NCBI GenBank assembly: GCA_902806325.1
Contig: CADCWE010000083.1
Location: 1-32,906, forward strand
Source of the DNA: an uncultured Thermomicrobiales bacterium
GTDB taxonomy: Bacteria > Chloroflexota > Chloroflexia > Thermomicrobiales > UBA6265
Length of the DNA: 32,906 nucleotides
Reading direction: 5' to 3'
Each line of letters starts with the position of its first letter. The first letter of the stretch is position 1. A program made the position numbers and the translations under genes. Shown here in pieces: positions 18,366 to 25,569 of the stretch. A model generated the notes under the pieces. That model was not told the DNA's origin. It was given only the letters and a program-made list of their open reading frames with translations, and ran no database searches.

Positions 18366-18509
18366 GGCCCCCGTTGCGGGAGCGTGGCTCACGAACGAAA
18401 CGACCGGCCGTGGTCGGCTCCGACGCGGCGTGCGCGGCGCCGACCGGCCGGCTCGACGTCGACCACGCGGTTCGCCGCCATCGGCGCCTCGCGCGGGAAA
18501 GGGGGTCGC

Positions 18510-19796
18510 GTGGACGATGCGCCGCCGGCGATAGCGCCACACCCGCGGATCGCCTGCCCCCACTGCGGAGACGATGTCGAGCGACGATCCTATTGCGGCA
18601 ATTGCGGGCGACCGACGACCGCGCGCGGCGGGGAGGGGATCGCCTCCCGGCTCCGGGGAACCCGATTGGGGCACGCGCTGCCGCCGCTGTTTCCGGCGGT
18701 GGGTACGCATCGGGCCTCGCTCTACCGCCGGTTGGCGGCGCTCGGCGCGGCGCTGACGCTGATCGCCCTGCTGGCGAATGCGACCGGCCTCGCGATCGCG
18801 ATCGCGGCCTGCGTGGTGCCGCTGCTGGTCACGCTCTACTGGACCGACACCGATGTCTACGAACGCGAGCCGATGCGGATGCTGGCGGCGGTCAGCGGGG
18901 CCGGGTTCGCGGTCGGCATCGTGGCCGCCATCGTCTCGACGCTGATCTACGACAACCTCTGGTTCGACGCCGCGTCGCTGCACCCCGGCGCGGCGGGATT
19001 CCCCGGCCGGTTCGCCGACGGGCAGGGCGCCCCACCGGGTCTGCTGGTGATCCTGGTCGGGTTGGTGGTTCCCGTCGCGGCGCTGGCAGGGGCGCTGGCG
19101 GCACCGATCGGGCTGCGACGGTGGCCGGAGTACCGCAACGAGGTGATGGACGGGGTCGCCCTGGGCGCGGCGGCAGGGGGCGGCGTCGCGGTTGCTTCGG
19201 CGCTGGTCTATGTCTGGCCGGTAATCCGGGGCGCCGACCCGAAGGTCGACACGGCGGACTGGACCGCGACCTTGATCGGATTGCTCCTGATCCGGCCGTT
19301 GATCCTGTCGAGCACGACCGCGCTGGTCGCGGCCGGGATCTGGCACTTTGCCTTGACTCAACGCTCGCGAGACCTGGCGATCCCGGTCGGCGCGGGTCTG
19401 GCCGGCACCACGATCTTCGCGATCGGCGATCTGATCAGCCAGGGTGCGGGCACACTGCCGGAGCTGATTTGGGGGCTGGCGGCGCTGGCGCTGGGGACGC
19501 TCCCAATGCGCCATGTCCTCGGACGGGCGCGGATCCAGGATCAGAAGGCGCTGGGCGGCCCCGGACAACGGGTGGTCTGTCCCACGTGCCACCGGATTAC
19601 GCCGGTTGGCGCGTTCTGCGCCAGATGCGGCGCGGCGCTGCCTGGCCAGAATCTGGCGCCGTCGTCACCCGAACCGGCGGAATTCCAACCCGCGACGCCG
19701 CCATTGGCGGTCCCCGATCTGGAGCCGGTGGCAACACCGGACCCGGATCCAACCACCGATCCGACGCCCGCTGCCGAGGGAACCGAACGACCTTAA
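18510..19796 (+). CDS. PrsW-like membrane protein, catalytic residues missing, with zinc ribbons at both ends
   Basis: A 428-residue protein. An N-terminal ribbon (Cys16, 19, 29, 32) and a C-terminal ribbon (Cys357, 360, 370, 373) bracket about nine membrane helices. The membrane part resembles PrsW intramembrane proteases: DVYEREPMRML matches the PrsW D-x-x-E-x-EP element, and MDGVALGAAAGGGVA matches DGxxYGxxxGxGFA. Where active PrsW has EExxK the sequence reads VPVAALAG, and the usual ENxxY is replaced by ASALVYV, so it is probably not a protease. The tail after the second ribbon is Pro/Asp-rich. GTG at 18510 follows GGGGG; an in-frame GTG at 18384 would add 42 low-quality residues. Its stop overlaps that of the convergent pseudokinase frame (TTAA). 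The PrsW relation is from memory of motifs. Confidence 0.65.
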   Translation: MDDAPPAIAPHPRIACPHCGDDVERRSYCGNCGRPTTARGGEGIASRLRGTRLGHALPPLFPAVGTHRASLYRRLAALGAALTLIALLANATGLAIAIAACVVPLLVTLYWTDTDVYEREPMRMLAAVSGAGFAVGIVAAIVSTLIYDNLWFDAASLHPGAAGFPGRFADGQGAPPGLLVILVGLVVPVAALAGALAAPIGLRRWPEYRNEVMDGVALGAAAGGGVAVASALVYVWPVIRGADPKVDTADWTATLIGLLLIRPLILSSTTALVAAGIWHFALTQRSRDLAIPVGAGLAGTTIFAIGDLISQGAGTLPELIWGLAALALGTLPMRHVLGRARIQDQKALGGPGQRVVCPTCHRITPVGAFCARCGAALPGQNLAPSSPEPAEFQPATPPLAVPDLEPVATPDPDPTTDPTPAAEGTERP

Positions 19797-20653
19797 GCGG
19801 TCCCGTTCGCGAACGCAACGGCCACCAGCAGACCGAGCGCCACCATCCCCATCGCGATCGCCGGCGGCATCCAGGTGCTGGGGGGCGGTTTTGCGCTCGC
19901 CGGGGGACACGGGTAGGTGTTGATGTCGAGCAGGGCCTCGGCATCCGCCGCGTCAGAATCGAGCGACGAGGGTGTTGCGGCCGGTCCGAGGGCCGTGATC
20001 CGGGGACCGAGTCCGAGCAGGGTGAGATCCTGGGGACGGAGGCCGAGGCCGACCGCGCGCAGCGCCCGGGCCGTGGTGTCGTCGCGCGCCGAGACCGCCC
20101 CCGTGACACCTTGGCCGATCACGACCACGGTCGACGCGACCGCCGCCGCGTAGGCGGCGACGAACGCGGCGATATCGGGGTACCGGGCGACCGGATCGGG
20201 AGCGGACGCCCGGCCGATGACCGCCCGCAGGCGCTCCGGCACGCGATCGTCGGGGATATCGGCGGGCGCCTACCCGGCGCGGGCCCGGCGACCGGTCAGG
20301 GCCACCGCCAGCGCAACGGCGAGACCGTATTAATCGTCGGCCGCGGTGGCGTCGGGAGCGCCGGCGGCATTTGAGACGAGACGACCGCGATCCTGCCCGT
20401 CGAGCCAGATCGTCTCCGGCCCGACGTCGCCGTGGACGCCACCCGCGCGATGGAGTTCAACGAGCGCGGACCCGATGTCGCGCAGGAGCCGTTCGGCGGT
20501 GGCGGGTTCGAGCGCGCCGACCACCGCCACCCGTTCGGTCAGGCTTCGATCAGGGAGCGTCCCGGCGACCGAGTCCGAGAGCGTTGGCGGCGGAATGGCG
20601 AGCGTGGTGATCGCGGTTCCTCGGTAGGGCGGATCAACCAGCGGGGTCGGCAT
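19793..20653 (-). pseudogene. Serine/threonine pseudokinase frame interrupted by two in-frame stop codons
   Basis: One continuous minus-strand frame encodes a protein-kinase C-lobe remnant: LLRDIGSALVELHRAGGVHGDVGPETIWLDG corresponds to the helix before, and the HRDxKPEN loop itself, but reads HGDVGPE. The DFG motif is absent. It is followed by DD-stop-YGLAVALAVALTGRR (kinase DxYxLG...LTG), a second stop, then APADIPDDRVPERLRAVIGRASAPDPVARYPD and a C-terminal membrane helix near 19800-19870. Stops are TAA (20330-20332) and TAG (20270-20272); the frame itself is unbroken, and each could arise from one base change. The N-lobe is missing. The ATG at 20653 lies inside the end of the zinc-ribbon gene (20-bp overlap). 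Probably a pseudogene; two separate short proteins, read-through or sequence errors are alternatives. Confidence 0.65.
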
Positions 20654-21728
20654 CGTCGGTCGCGTCCGGATCGCCGAGCAGGGTCGCAAGGGCGCGGTCG
20701 ATCGCGGCCGTGGCGCGGTCGTGGGCCCGGACCAGGGCCTGGATCGTCTCCAGCCGGTCGACCAGCGCGACGGCGGTGCCGAGATCGCGCGGGCGGTCCT
20801 GGGCAGCGGAGAGTACCTGGCGGAGATCGGCGAAGCGGTCGGCGGACTCGGCCCCGGCCGCACGGGCAGAGGCTAGTTCGACCGCGACGGCGCCGAGATC
20901 GACCCCGGCCGCGGAACCGGCGCCGACCAGCCCGGCGACGAGATCCCGGATCTCGACCAGGAGTGCCATCACCGGGGCGGCCGGAACCGCGTCCACGGTT
21001 TCGGGGGCACTTAGCGCGGCGTCCACCGCCGGGGCCGAGGGGCCGTCGGGCCCGGTCCCCGCGTCCGGCTCGGCCGGCTCGATCGCGCCTCCCGCGCTCG
21101 ACGGCGCCGCGGCGGGGATGTCCTCGTGCGGCGGCATGTCCTCGGCCGGCAGCACGTCCCACAGGCTCTCGGCGGACGGTTCGGCCGCGGTCAACGTGGC
21201 GTCGACCGCCGTCCCCTCGTCGCCGGCGACGAGGGCGGAATTCGTGTTCGAATCGTCGTCGGAGGCGGGTGCGTCCCGACGCGGTTCGACATCGGGCACC
21301 GGCCAATCGCCGGTTGCGGGAACCGGTGTGGCGGTCTCCGGCGTGTTCGCCTCCGGGCGCCCCTCCACGCCGGGCCAGGCGCCGGACCAGGACGAGCCGG
21401 AAGGGGAGGTCGACCAAAGGGGACGGTCGTCGTCGGCCACCGGTTCTTCGCGACCGGCACGCGGCTCGATCGCGTCGGCCTCAGCGGCGACCGACGGTTC
21501 CTCGCTACCATGGCGCACGGTTGGTTCCGGCTCCTCGCGGGAAGGAGTTGGGCCGGAGACGGTTGACGGTGGATCCCACGCCGGCGCAAACGAGGACGGG
21601 GCAGACGGGGCGGCGGCACCGGTAATTTCGGCCGAGGCGGTATCGGTCGGGGTCAACCGCCGGCCGCATTTGGTGCAGAAACGGGCGCCAGGTCGGGTGG
21701 CGGCGCCGCAATTCGGGCAGTTCTCCAT
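20634..21728 (-). CDS. Zinc-ribbon protein with long acidic linker and C-terminal helices
   Basis: A 364-residue protein that starts with a zinc ribbon (MENCPNCGAATRPGARFCTKCG; Cys4, 7, 18, 21). Residues 30-235 are low-complexity, rich in Pro, Ala, Glu, Asp and Ser, probably disordered. From about 240 come amphipathic helices (ALLVEIRDLVAGLVGAG; RFADLRQVLSAAQ; VDRLETIQALVRAHDRATAAIDRALATLL) that may form a helical bundle or oligomerise. No enzyme motif is seen. ATG at 21728 with GGGAGC at 9 nt. The last 20 bp overlap the start of the pseudokinase frame, so the two were probably one operon. The ribbon resembles those of the convergent PrsW-like gene, suggesting a related function for this cluster; unproven. 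Confidence 0.75.
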   Translation of the reverse strand: MENCPNCGAATRPGARFCTKCGRRLTPTDTASAEITGAAAPSAPSSFAPAWDPPSTVSGPTPSREEPEPTVRHGSEEPSVAAEADAIEPRAGREEPVADDDRPLWSTSPSGSSWSGAWPGVEGRPEANTPETATPVPATGDWPVPDVEPRRDAPASDDDSNTNSALVAGDEGTAVDATLTAAEPSAESLWDVLPAEDMPPHEDIPAAAPSSAGGAIEPAEPDAGTGPDGPSAPAVDAALSAPETVDAVPAAPVMALLVEIRDLVAGLVGAGSAAGVDLGAVAVELASARAAGAESADRFADLRQVLSAAQDRPRDLGTAVALVDRLETIQALVRAHDRATAAIDRALATLLGDPDATDDADPAG

Positions 21729-21891
21729 CGGGCTTCAGCTCCCATCGCCGCTTCGCATCGCCGGGGATCGGGTCCGGTCGCCGAGACGCCGCGACGGATC
21801 CGGCCCGGCGGCGACGTGCGAGCGACCCCAACCTTCGTCTGGGCGGCAGTATGGCACACGCCCGGAGCCGGCAGCCCTCAGCCGTCAGCGA

Positions 21892-22143
21892 CAGGATGCC
21901 CCGCATCGCCGCCTGGGTGTCCTCGACGGTGACGACCGTAACCTCGTCGCCGCCGGTGGCCCCGAAGAAGTCGAGCAGTTCTTGCCGCTGCTCGGGGTAG
22001 TTGGTTTCGCCGATGCTGATCGTGCGGCCGTTCTCGGCGGCGAACCCGCCGCGGACCACCGCGCCGCAGGCGAGGACGAGCAGCGCGATCGCGACCAAGG
22101 CCCGGACCGAAGCGCCCGGGGAGCGAGGATCCCGGACGACCAC
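21892..22143 (-). pseudogene. Truncated DUF1002-like secreted protein gene
   Basis: The frame begins with a signal peptide (VRALVAIALLVLACGAVVRGGFA), followed by RTISIGETNYPEQRQELLDFFG and DEVTVVTVEDTQAAMRGI. This matches my memory of the start of DUF1002 proteins, which are normally about 250-300 residues and continue with the conserved AISSAY or YSSTALT region. Here homology ends abruptly at MRGI; the next bases (CTGTCGCTGACGGCTGAGGG) look like degenerate simple repeats, and the frame runs on as Arg-rich text into the zinc-ribbon gene at 21728. The GTG at 22143 has no good ribosome binding site. Most likely a 3'-deleted remnant. Confidence 0.5.
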
Positions 22144-22363
22144 GGGCGCGGCGGAAGAGGACAGGGGGCGAAGTCGCCGAGCAGGGAACCGAAGCCAGCG
22201 CGGCGCGATCCCGCCCCCGGTTCCCCGGCGCGTGGGCCGTGAACGGGGCGCGGACTCCGGCGCGGAACCGTACGCCGCCTATGGTACCGACGGCGAGTCC
22301 CGGATGGTCTGACCGAATGTTCCCGAACCGGGCGCGTCGTTCGGCTGAAGGGTGGCGCCAAGG

Positions 22364-23524
22364 TCAAACGGCGGCACCGGCGAGGAGACCGGCGCCGCCG
22401 CCGATCGCGACCAACCAGGCGGAGTTGATCCGGGACCGGAGCAGCAGGACCAGCGCCGCAACGGCCAGCAGCCCGCTCCCGACGGTATCCAGCGCCGCCC
22501 GGCCGAGGGTCCAAACCACGGCGGCCATCAGGCCGACGGCGGCCAGGTTGATCCCGTCCAGCGCCGCCGACAGCCACCAGGATCGCCGCAGCCGCGGCAG
22601 CAACGGGGCGGCGACGGCGACGAACAGGAAGGCGGGCAGAAAGATCCCGACGGTGGCGAGCACGGCGCCGAAAACCCCGCCGACCAGGTAGCCGGCGAAG
22701 GTGGCGGTGGTGAAGACCGGGCCGGGGGTCACCTGGCCGACGGCGACCGCATCGAGGAGCTGCGCTTCGGTCAACCATCCGGTCCGGGCGACCAGGTCGT
22801 TGCGGAGAAACGCGATCAGCACGTACCCCGACCCGTACAGGGTCGCCCCGATCTTGAGGAAGAGCCAGAACAGCCGCGACAGATCGCGCGGATCGCCACC
22901 GGTGGGGGCCACGGCGACGAGCGGCAGCGGCAACCAGTCCGGCGGCACGAGCGCCAGCGTCGGGAGACCGGTCCACCGACCGGCCACCACCACGGCGCGA
23001 CCCAACGCCACGACGCCCGCGCCGAACAGCAAGACCAGCTCGTTGCCGCCCGCCAGCGAGAGTGCGAACACGCCAGCGGCGAGGACCGCGCCGAAGGCGC
23101 TTCGGACGGCGGCCCGGCCGAGCCCCCAAATCGCCTGGGCGACAACGGCGACGATCACCGGCTGGATCCCACGCAGGAGGTCGCCGGCGGCGGGGGTGGT
23201 CCCGTAGCGTTGATAGAGCCAAGCGAAGCCGAGGGTGAGGAAAAACGCGGGCGCGATGAAGCACGCCCCGCCGAGACACAGACCGCGCCACCCGGCGCGC
23301 TCGCGGCCGACAAGCATCACCAGTTCGGTCGAGTTCGGTCCGGGGATGAGGTTGGTCAGGCCCATCAGGTCGAGGAAACGGGCGTCCTCGACCCAGCCCC
23401 GGCGGCCGACCACTTCCCGGCGCAACAACGCGGTGTGGGCGGCCGGGCCACCGAAAGCGGTGGCGCCGATTTGGAGCGCGAGACGCGCCACCTCGGCTAC
23501 GTCGGAATCGCGATGCGCTGTCAC
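22364..23524 (-). CDS. chrA: Chromate transporter, full-length two-domain ChrA
   Basis: A 386-residue membrane protein made of two homologous CHR domains. Domain 1 has RLALQIGATAFGGPAAHTALLRREVV and GLTNLIPGPNSTELVMLVG; domain 2 repeats the pattern as FLKIGATLYGSGYVLIAFLRNDLV and AVAVGQVTPGPVFTTATFAGYLVGG. The two T/IPGP motifs and FGG/YGSG motifs are diagnostic. ChrA exports chromate and probably other oxyanions, giving chromate resistance. GTG at 23524 follows GGGGGAGGGG at 5 nt, an excellent site; upstream sequence of the same frame is not coding. Divergent from the DUF1989 gene across 130 bp. Membrane location; the true physiological substrate is not shown by sequence. Confidence 0.92.
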   Translation of the reverse strand: MTAHRDSDVAEVARLALQIGATAFGGPAAHTALLRREVVGRRGWVEDARFLDLMGLTNLIPGPNSTELVMLVGRERAGWRGLCLGGACFIAPAFFLTLGFAWLYQRYGTTPAAGDLLRGIQPVIVAVVAQAIWGLGRAAVRSAFGAVLAAGVFALSLAGGNELVLLFGAGVVALGRAVVVAGRWTGLPTLALVPPDWLPLPLVAVAPTGGDPRDLSRLFWLFLKIGATLYGSGYVLIAFLRNDLVARTGWLTEAQLLDAVAVGQVTPGPVFTTATFAGYLVGGVFGAVLATVGIFLPAFLFVAVAAPLLPRLRRSWWLSAALDGINLAAVGLMAAVVWTLGRAALDTVGSGLLAVAALVLLLRSRINSAWLVAIGGGAGLLAGAAV

Positions 23525-23654
23525 GCTGTCCCCTCCCCCGCCAGTATCGCGGACGGTGAAGTGGTCTGTTCGCGGGCGATCGGAACCGAACGCGCCGGCC
23601 GCCGTGCGACAATGGACCCGTTTGGCGGGCGACGACAGACCGGAGGCGGGATCG

Positions 23655-24269
23655 GTGAGCGAGATCTTGTTCGGGCGCACGGCGATCAAGGCGCGGCAGA
23701 TCCGGCCCGGTCAGGGGTACGCGACGGAGGTCAAGTCGGGGCAATCGGTCCAAATCACCGACATGCAGGGCAAGCAGGTCGCCGACTTCGTCGCCTTCGC
23801 CAAAGAGGATCGAGGGCAGACGCTCTCGACAAGCCACACCAGGGCGGCGAACGGCTCGATCATGCTCCAAGTGGGGATGAAACTGTACACGAATCGCCGG
23901 GAGCCGATGTTCGAGCTGGTTGAGGACACGGTCGGGCGGCACGACCTGCTCTTCGCCGCCTGCGACCCGGCGCGATACCGGGAGCTGGGTCTGGACGACC
24001 ACGCCAACTGCCGCGGGGCGCTGGCCAAGGCGTTGGCCGCCCACGACATCGCCGACGACCGAATCCCGGACCCGGTCAACTGGTTCATGAACGTCGCAAT
24101 CCGACAACGAGGCGAACTCGAGGTGCGGGAACCGCTCTCGGAGAAGAACGACCAGGTCGTGCTGACGGCGCTGATGGACACCATCATCGCCGTCTCCGCC
24201 TGCCCGCAAGACCAAAACGCCACCAACGGGTTCGCCCCGTCCGACATCCTGGTGCGGGTCTACCGGTAG
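23655..24269 (+). CDS. DUF1989 / urea carboxylase-associated family protein
   Basis: A 204-residue soluble protein. Family-like segments are ARQIRPGQGYATEVKSGQSVQITDMQGKQVADFVAFA near the start, LYTNRREPMFELVEDTVGRHDLLFAACDP in the middle with candidate metal-binding residues, and NWFMNVAI near residue 143. DUF1989 proteins often sit beside urea carboxylase and amino-acid transport genes, and some are proposed to act on guanidine-linked compounds; here no such partners are visible, so the role is open. GTG at 23655 with GGAGG 8 nt upstream is well supported. Divergent from chrA. The 3' end is 33 bp from the end of the convergent small-peptide array. Confidence 0.83.
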   Translation: MSEILFGRTAIKARQIRPGQGYATEVKSGQSVQITDMQGKQVADFVAFAKEDRGQTLSTSHTRAANGSIMLQVGMKLYTNRREPMFELVEDTVGRHDLLFAACDPARYRELGLDDHANCRGALAKALAAHDIADDRIPDPVNWFMNVAIRQRGELEVREPLSEKNDQVVLTALMDTIIAVSACPQDQNATNGFAPSDILVRVYR

Positions 24270-24302
24270 CCGGCCCGTCCCCGCGTCTGCACCCGAACCG
24301 AT

Positions 24303-24368
24303 CTAGAAGATCAGGATCAAGAGCAAGATGATCAGGATCAGCGCGACCGCGCCACCACCGATGTACAT
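24303..24368 (-). CDS. Tandem hydrophobic micropeptide 1 (21 residues)
   Basis: A 21-codon frame beginning MYIGGG, followed by 15 residues almost all Ala, Val, Leu or Ile and a final Phe before TAG: one membrane helix with no soluble part. AAGGAGG lies 8 nt before ATG, one of the best ribosome binding sites in the window. It is a paralogue of two peptides immediately upstream, with the same length, start motif and LxLIF/LLF end. Too short for gene callers. Similar architecture is known for type I toxins (Ibs-like) and for small subunits of membrane complexes, but I cannot assign it to a family. Confidence 0.7.
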   Translation of the reverse strand: MYIGGGAVALILIILLLILIF

Positions 24369-24455
24369 GTCGTCTTCCTCCTTGGTTGGGCTACCGCCCG
24401 CGTCGGAATTCGCGCGCTGACGGACCACGGGCCCGCCGTGCCCCGGCACTCGGTG

Positions 24456-24521
24456 CTAGAAGATGAGGACCAGGAGCAGGATGAGGAGCAGCAAGGTGAC
24501 CAGTCCGCCACCGATGTACAT
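24456..24521 (-). CDS. Tandem hydrophobic micropeptide 2 (21 residues)
   Basis: Same plan as its neighbours: MYIGGG, then Leu-rich helix (LVTLLLLILLLVLI) and a terminal Phe before TAG. GGGAGG stands 7 nt before ATG. The first nine codons differ from peptide 1 mostly at third positions or by conservative changes, indicating selection on the protein. It lies 87 bp upstream of peptide 1 and 82 bp downstream of peptide 3, all on the minus strand. Confidence 0.7.
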   Translation of the reverse strand: MYIGGGLVTLLLLILLLVLIF

Positions 24522-24603
24522 TCCGGTTCCTCCCGTCGCGCTGGTCGCCGCTCGCGGCGCCGTGCAATCCGGCAGCCGGCCGGTGCGGTGATGAGCCGTC
24601 GGG

Positions 24604-24669
24604 CTAGAACAGGAGGACCAACAACACGATCAGCAGAACGAGCGTCACCGCTCCAACGCCGATGTACAC
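24604..24669 (-). CDS. Tandem hydrophobic micropeptide 3 (21 residues, GTG start)
   Basis: The first in transcription order and the most diverged: (V/M)YIGVG replaces MYIGGG, then a Val/Leu helix (AVTLVLLIVLLVLL), Phe, TAG. The start is GTG with a G-run (GGGGGG) about 5-7 nt upstream. Same 22-codon length as the other two. A sigma-54-like element lies 134 bp upstream. Confidence 0.62.
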   Translation of the reverse strand: MYIGVGAVTLVLLIVLLVLLF

Positions 24670-24802
24670 GAAGGCCCCCCATCTCCCACCGGGCGCCCAA
24701 GGAGCGCACAACAAGAACGGCGCTGTTGGCCAATCCCTTGCCCTCGACGCATTTCCGGTCCCCGACTGAAGCCGGGCACCACGCGAGCCTTTGTTTTACA
24801 GC

Positions 24803-24817
24803 GCAAACGTCGTGCCA
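24803..24817 (-). promoter_or_regulatory. Sigma-54-like promoter element upstream of the micropeptide array
   Basis: On the minus strand TGGCACGACGTTTGC fits the RpoN consensus TGGCACG-N4-TTGC exactly, with GG and GC dinucleotides 10 bp apart; only the following base is G instead of A/T. Predicted start is near 24791, about 120 nt before micropeptide 3. No enhancer-binding activator gene is in the window. Confidence 0.45.
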
Positions 24818-25024
24818 CCTCTCGGTTTCCCGGCTACGGAGAGCGGGAGGAGACCGAACCCGAGGCCCCGATCGTCCGTGAGCGAGTCCGGCGCGAGGAG
24901 CACAAGCGACGGCAACGACGCCGTCCCAAGGCCGGGATCGGCGATTCGGGAGTTCGGGCCGGCGCGCCCATGTCGGCGAACAGGACTCCCGGGAACGAAT
25001 CCGGCACCGCCCCGGCGTTAAACG

Positions 25025-25066
25025 ACAAAACGCCGACAACCGCTTGCGCAGCCGTCGGCGTTTTGC
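25025..25066. terminator. Bidirectional intrinsic terminator
   Basis: CAAAACGCCGAC and GTCGGCGTTTTG form a 12-bp perfect stem over a 16-18-nt loop, with A-rich and T-rich arms (AAAA, TTTT), so it can stop RNA polymerase in both directions. It is the clearest intrinsic terminator in the window. No annotated protein gene ends near it, which implies a non-coding transcript. Confidence 0.8.
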
Positions 25067-25413
25067 GTCCGAAGCTCCGATCGAGCCGGTGGCGCCGCCG
25101 AAGCGGAGCCGCTGGACTCAGGACGCCGGTCGCCCAACTCGGGGCCTGACGGCCACCGGGCGGGTTCACCGAAAGGGACCGACGGCGCAGCGAGCAGCAT
25201 TGCCGTTGGTCCACCGGATCGATCGCGGCCGCGGGCTTGCGCCGTTGGTCGGCCGGTCCGGCGACCGCCCATCGCGCCCGAGGGCGCTCCGAGCGAATCC
25301 CGCCTGAGCGAGGATGGATTGACCCGAGGGCCGCTCCCTCCTCCCCGTCGCCCGCGTCGGATTGCTCCGTCTTGGGCGTTCCCCGCGTTCCGGCGGGGGT
25401 CGGGTGCTTCAGT
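25025..25413 (-). ncRNA. Candidate ~390-nt non-coding RNA, unknown class
   Basis: A TTGACA-17-TAGTCT promoter on the minus strand points into this region, and a strong intrinsic terminator closes it about 390 nt later. Between them I see no protein with a ribosome binding site but several local stems, for example CCCCGCCGGAACGCGGGG near the 5' end and GGAGCGCCCTCGGGCGC near 25275-25292. The size would fit RNase P RNA or tmRNA, but their conserved elements (GAGGAAAGTCC, a tRNA-like 3' end with GGTTCGA) are absent. It could be a new RNA, or a leader whose terminator controls the downstream micropeptide genes. Confidence 0.45.
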
Positions 25414-25419
25414 ACGTAC

Positions 25420-25448
25420 AGACTAGCGGCAATGTGCCCGGCTGTCAA
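25420..25448 (-). promoter_or_regulatory. Sigma-70 promoter for the candidate ncRNA, with inverted repeat at the -35 box
   Basis: TTGACA (25443-25448) is a perfect -35 hexamer; TAGTCT (25420-25425) is 17 nt away. TGCCCGGC (25435-25442) and GCCGGGCA (25457-25464) are inverted copies flanking the -35 box, a likely operator. GTACGTAC (25412-25419) lies at the predicted start point. Confidence 0.6.
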
Positions 25449-25569
25449 TACCCTCGGCCGGGCATTGTTGTCGGATTGTAGTGACCGCTGCACGTACGGG
25501 TGACAATGGGGCAAACAGGCGCGCCGTCGATGATCCTGCCTCCACTCGACGATAGATTTCGCCACCCCC

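Larger units (their letters stand above)
24670..25569. other. Long non-protein-coding stretch holding promoters, a candidate RNA and a terminator
   Basis: Nine hundred bases without a convincing protein gene. Open frames here are Arg/Pro/Ser-rich, cross the terminator and have no ribosome binding sites. The stretch holds a sigma-54-like element (24803-24817), an intrinsic terminator (25025-25066), a candidate RNA (25025-25413) with its promoter, and an 8-bp inverted repeat around the -35 box. The part at 25465-25569 shows nothing recognisable. Confidence 0.6.

Noticed and set aside
20270-20332. Selenocysteine recoding of the pseudokinase stops
   Set aside because: The stops are TAA and TAG; SelB-dependent insertion uses TGA.
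17381-20374. A 997-codon open frame on the plus strand
   Set aside because: Shadow of the GT-C and PrsW-like genes caused by high GC; no domain-like sequence or ribosome binding site.
21885-24215. A 776-codon open frame on the minus strand
   Set aside because: It is Arg/Pro/Gly-rich and lies in other frames over chrA, the antisense of the DUF1989 gene and the DUF1002 remnant; those show real family motifs.
24745-24790. Short palindrome CCCGGCTTCAGTCGGGG on the minus strand as terminator or REP element
   Set aside because: The stem is short and imperfect and only one copy is seen in the window; not enough to call.
25025-25413. RNase P RNA or tmRNA as identity of the candidate RNA
   Set aside because: The size fits, but the GAGGAAAGTCC and ACAGAA elements of RNase P RNA and the tRNA-like 3' end of tmRNA are absent. 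The 4.5S SRP RNA core (GGTCAGG...GGAAGG) was also not found.
24834-25565. A 243-codon minus-strand frame in the long non-coding stretch
   Set aside because: It crosses both the promoter and the intrinsic terminator, has Arg/Ser/Pro-rich composition and no ribosome binding site.
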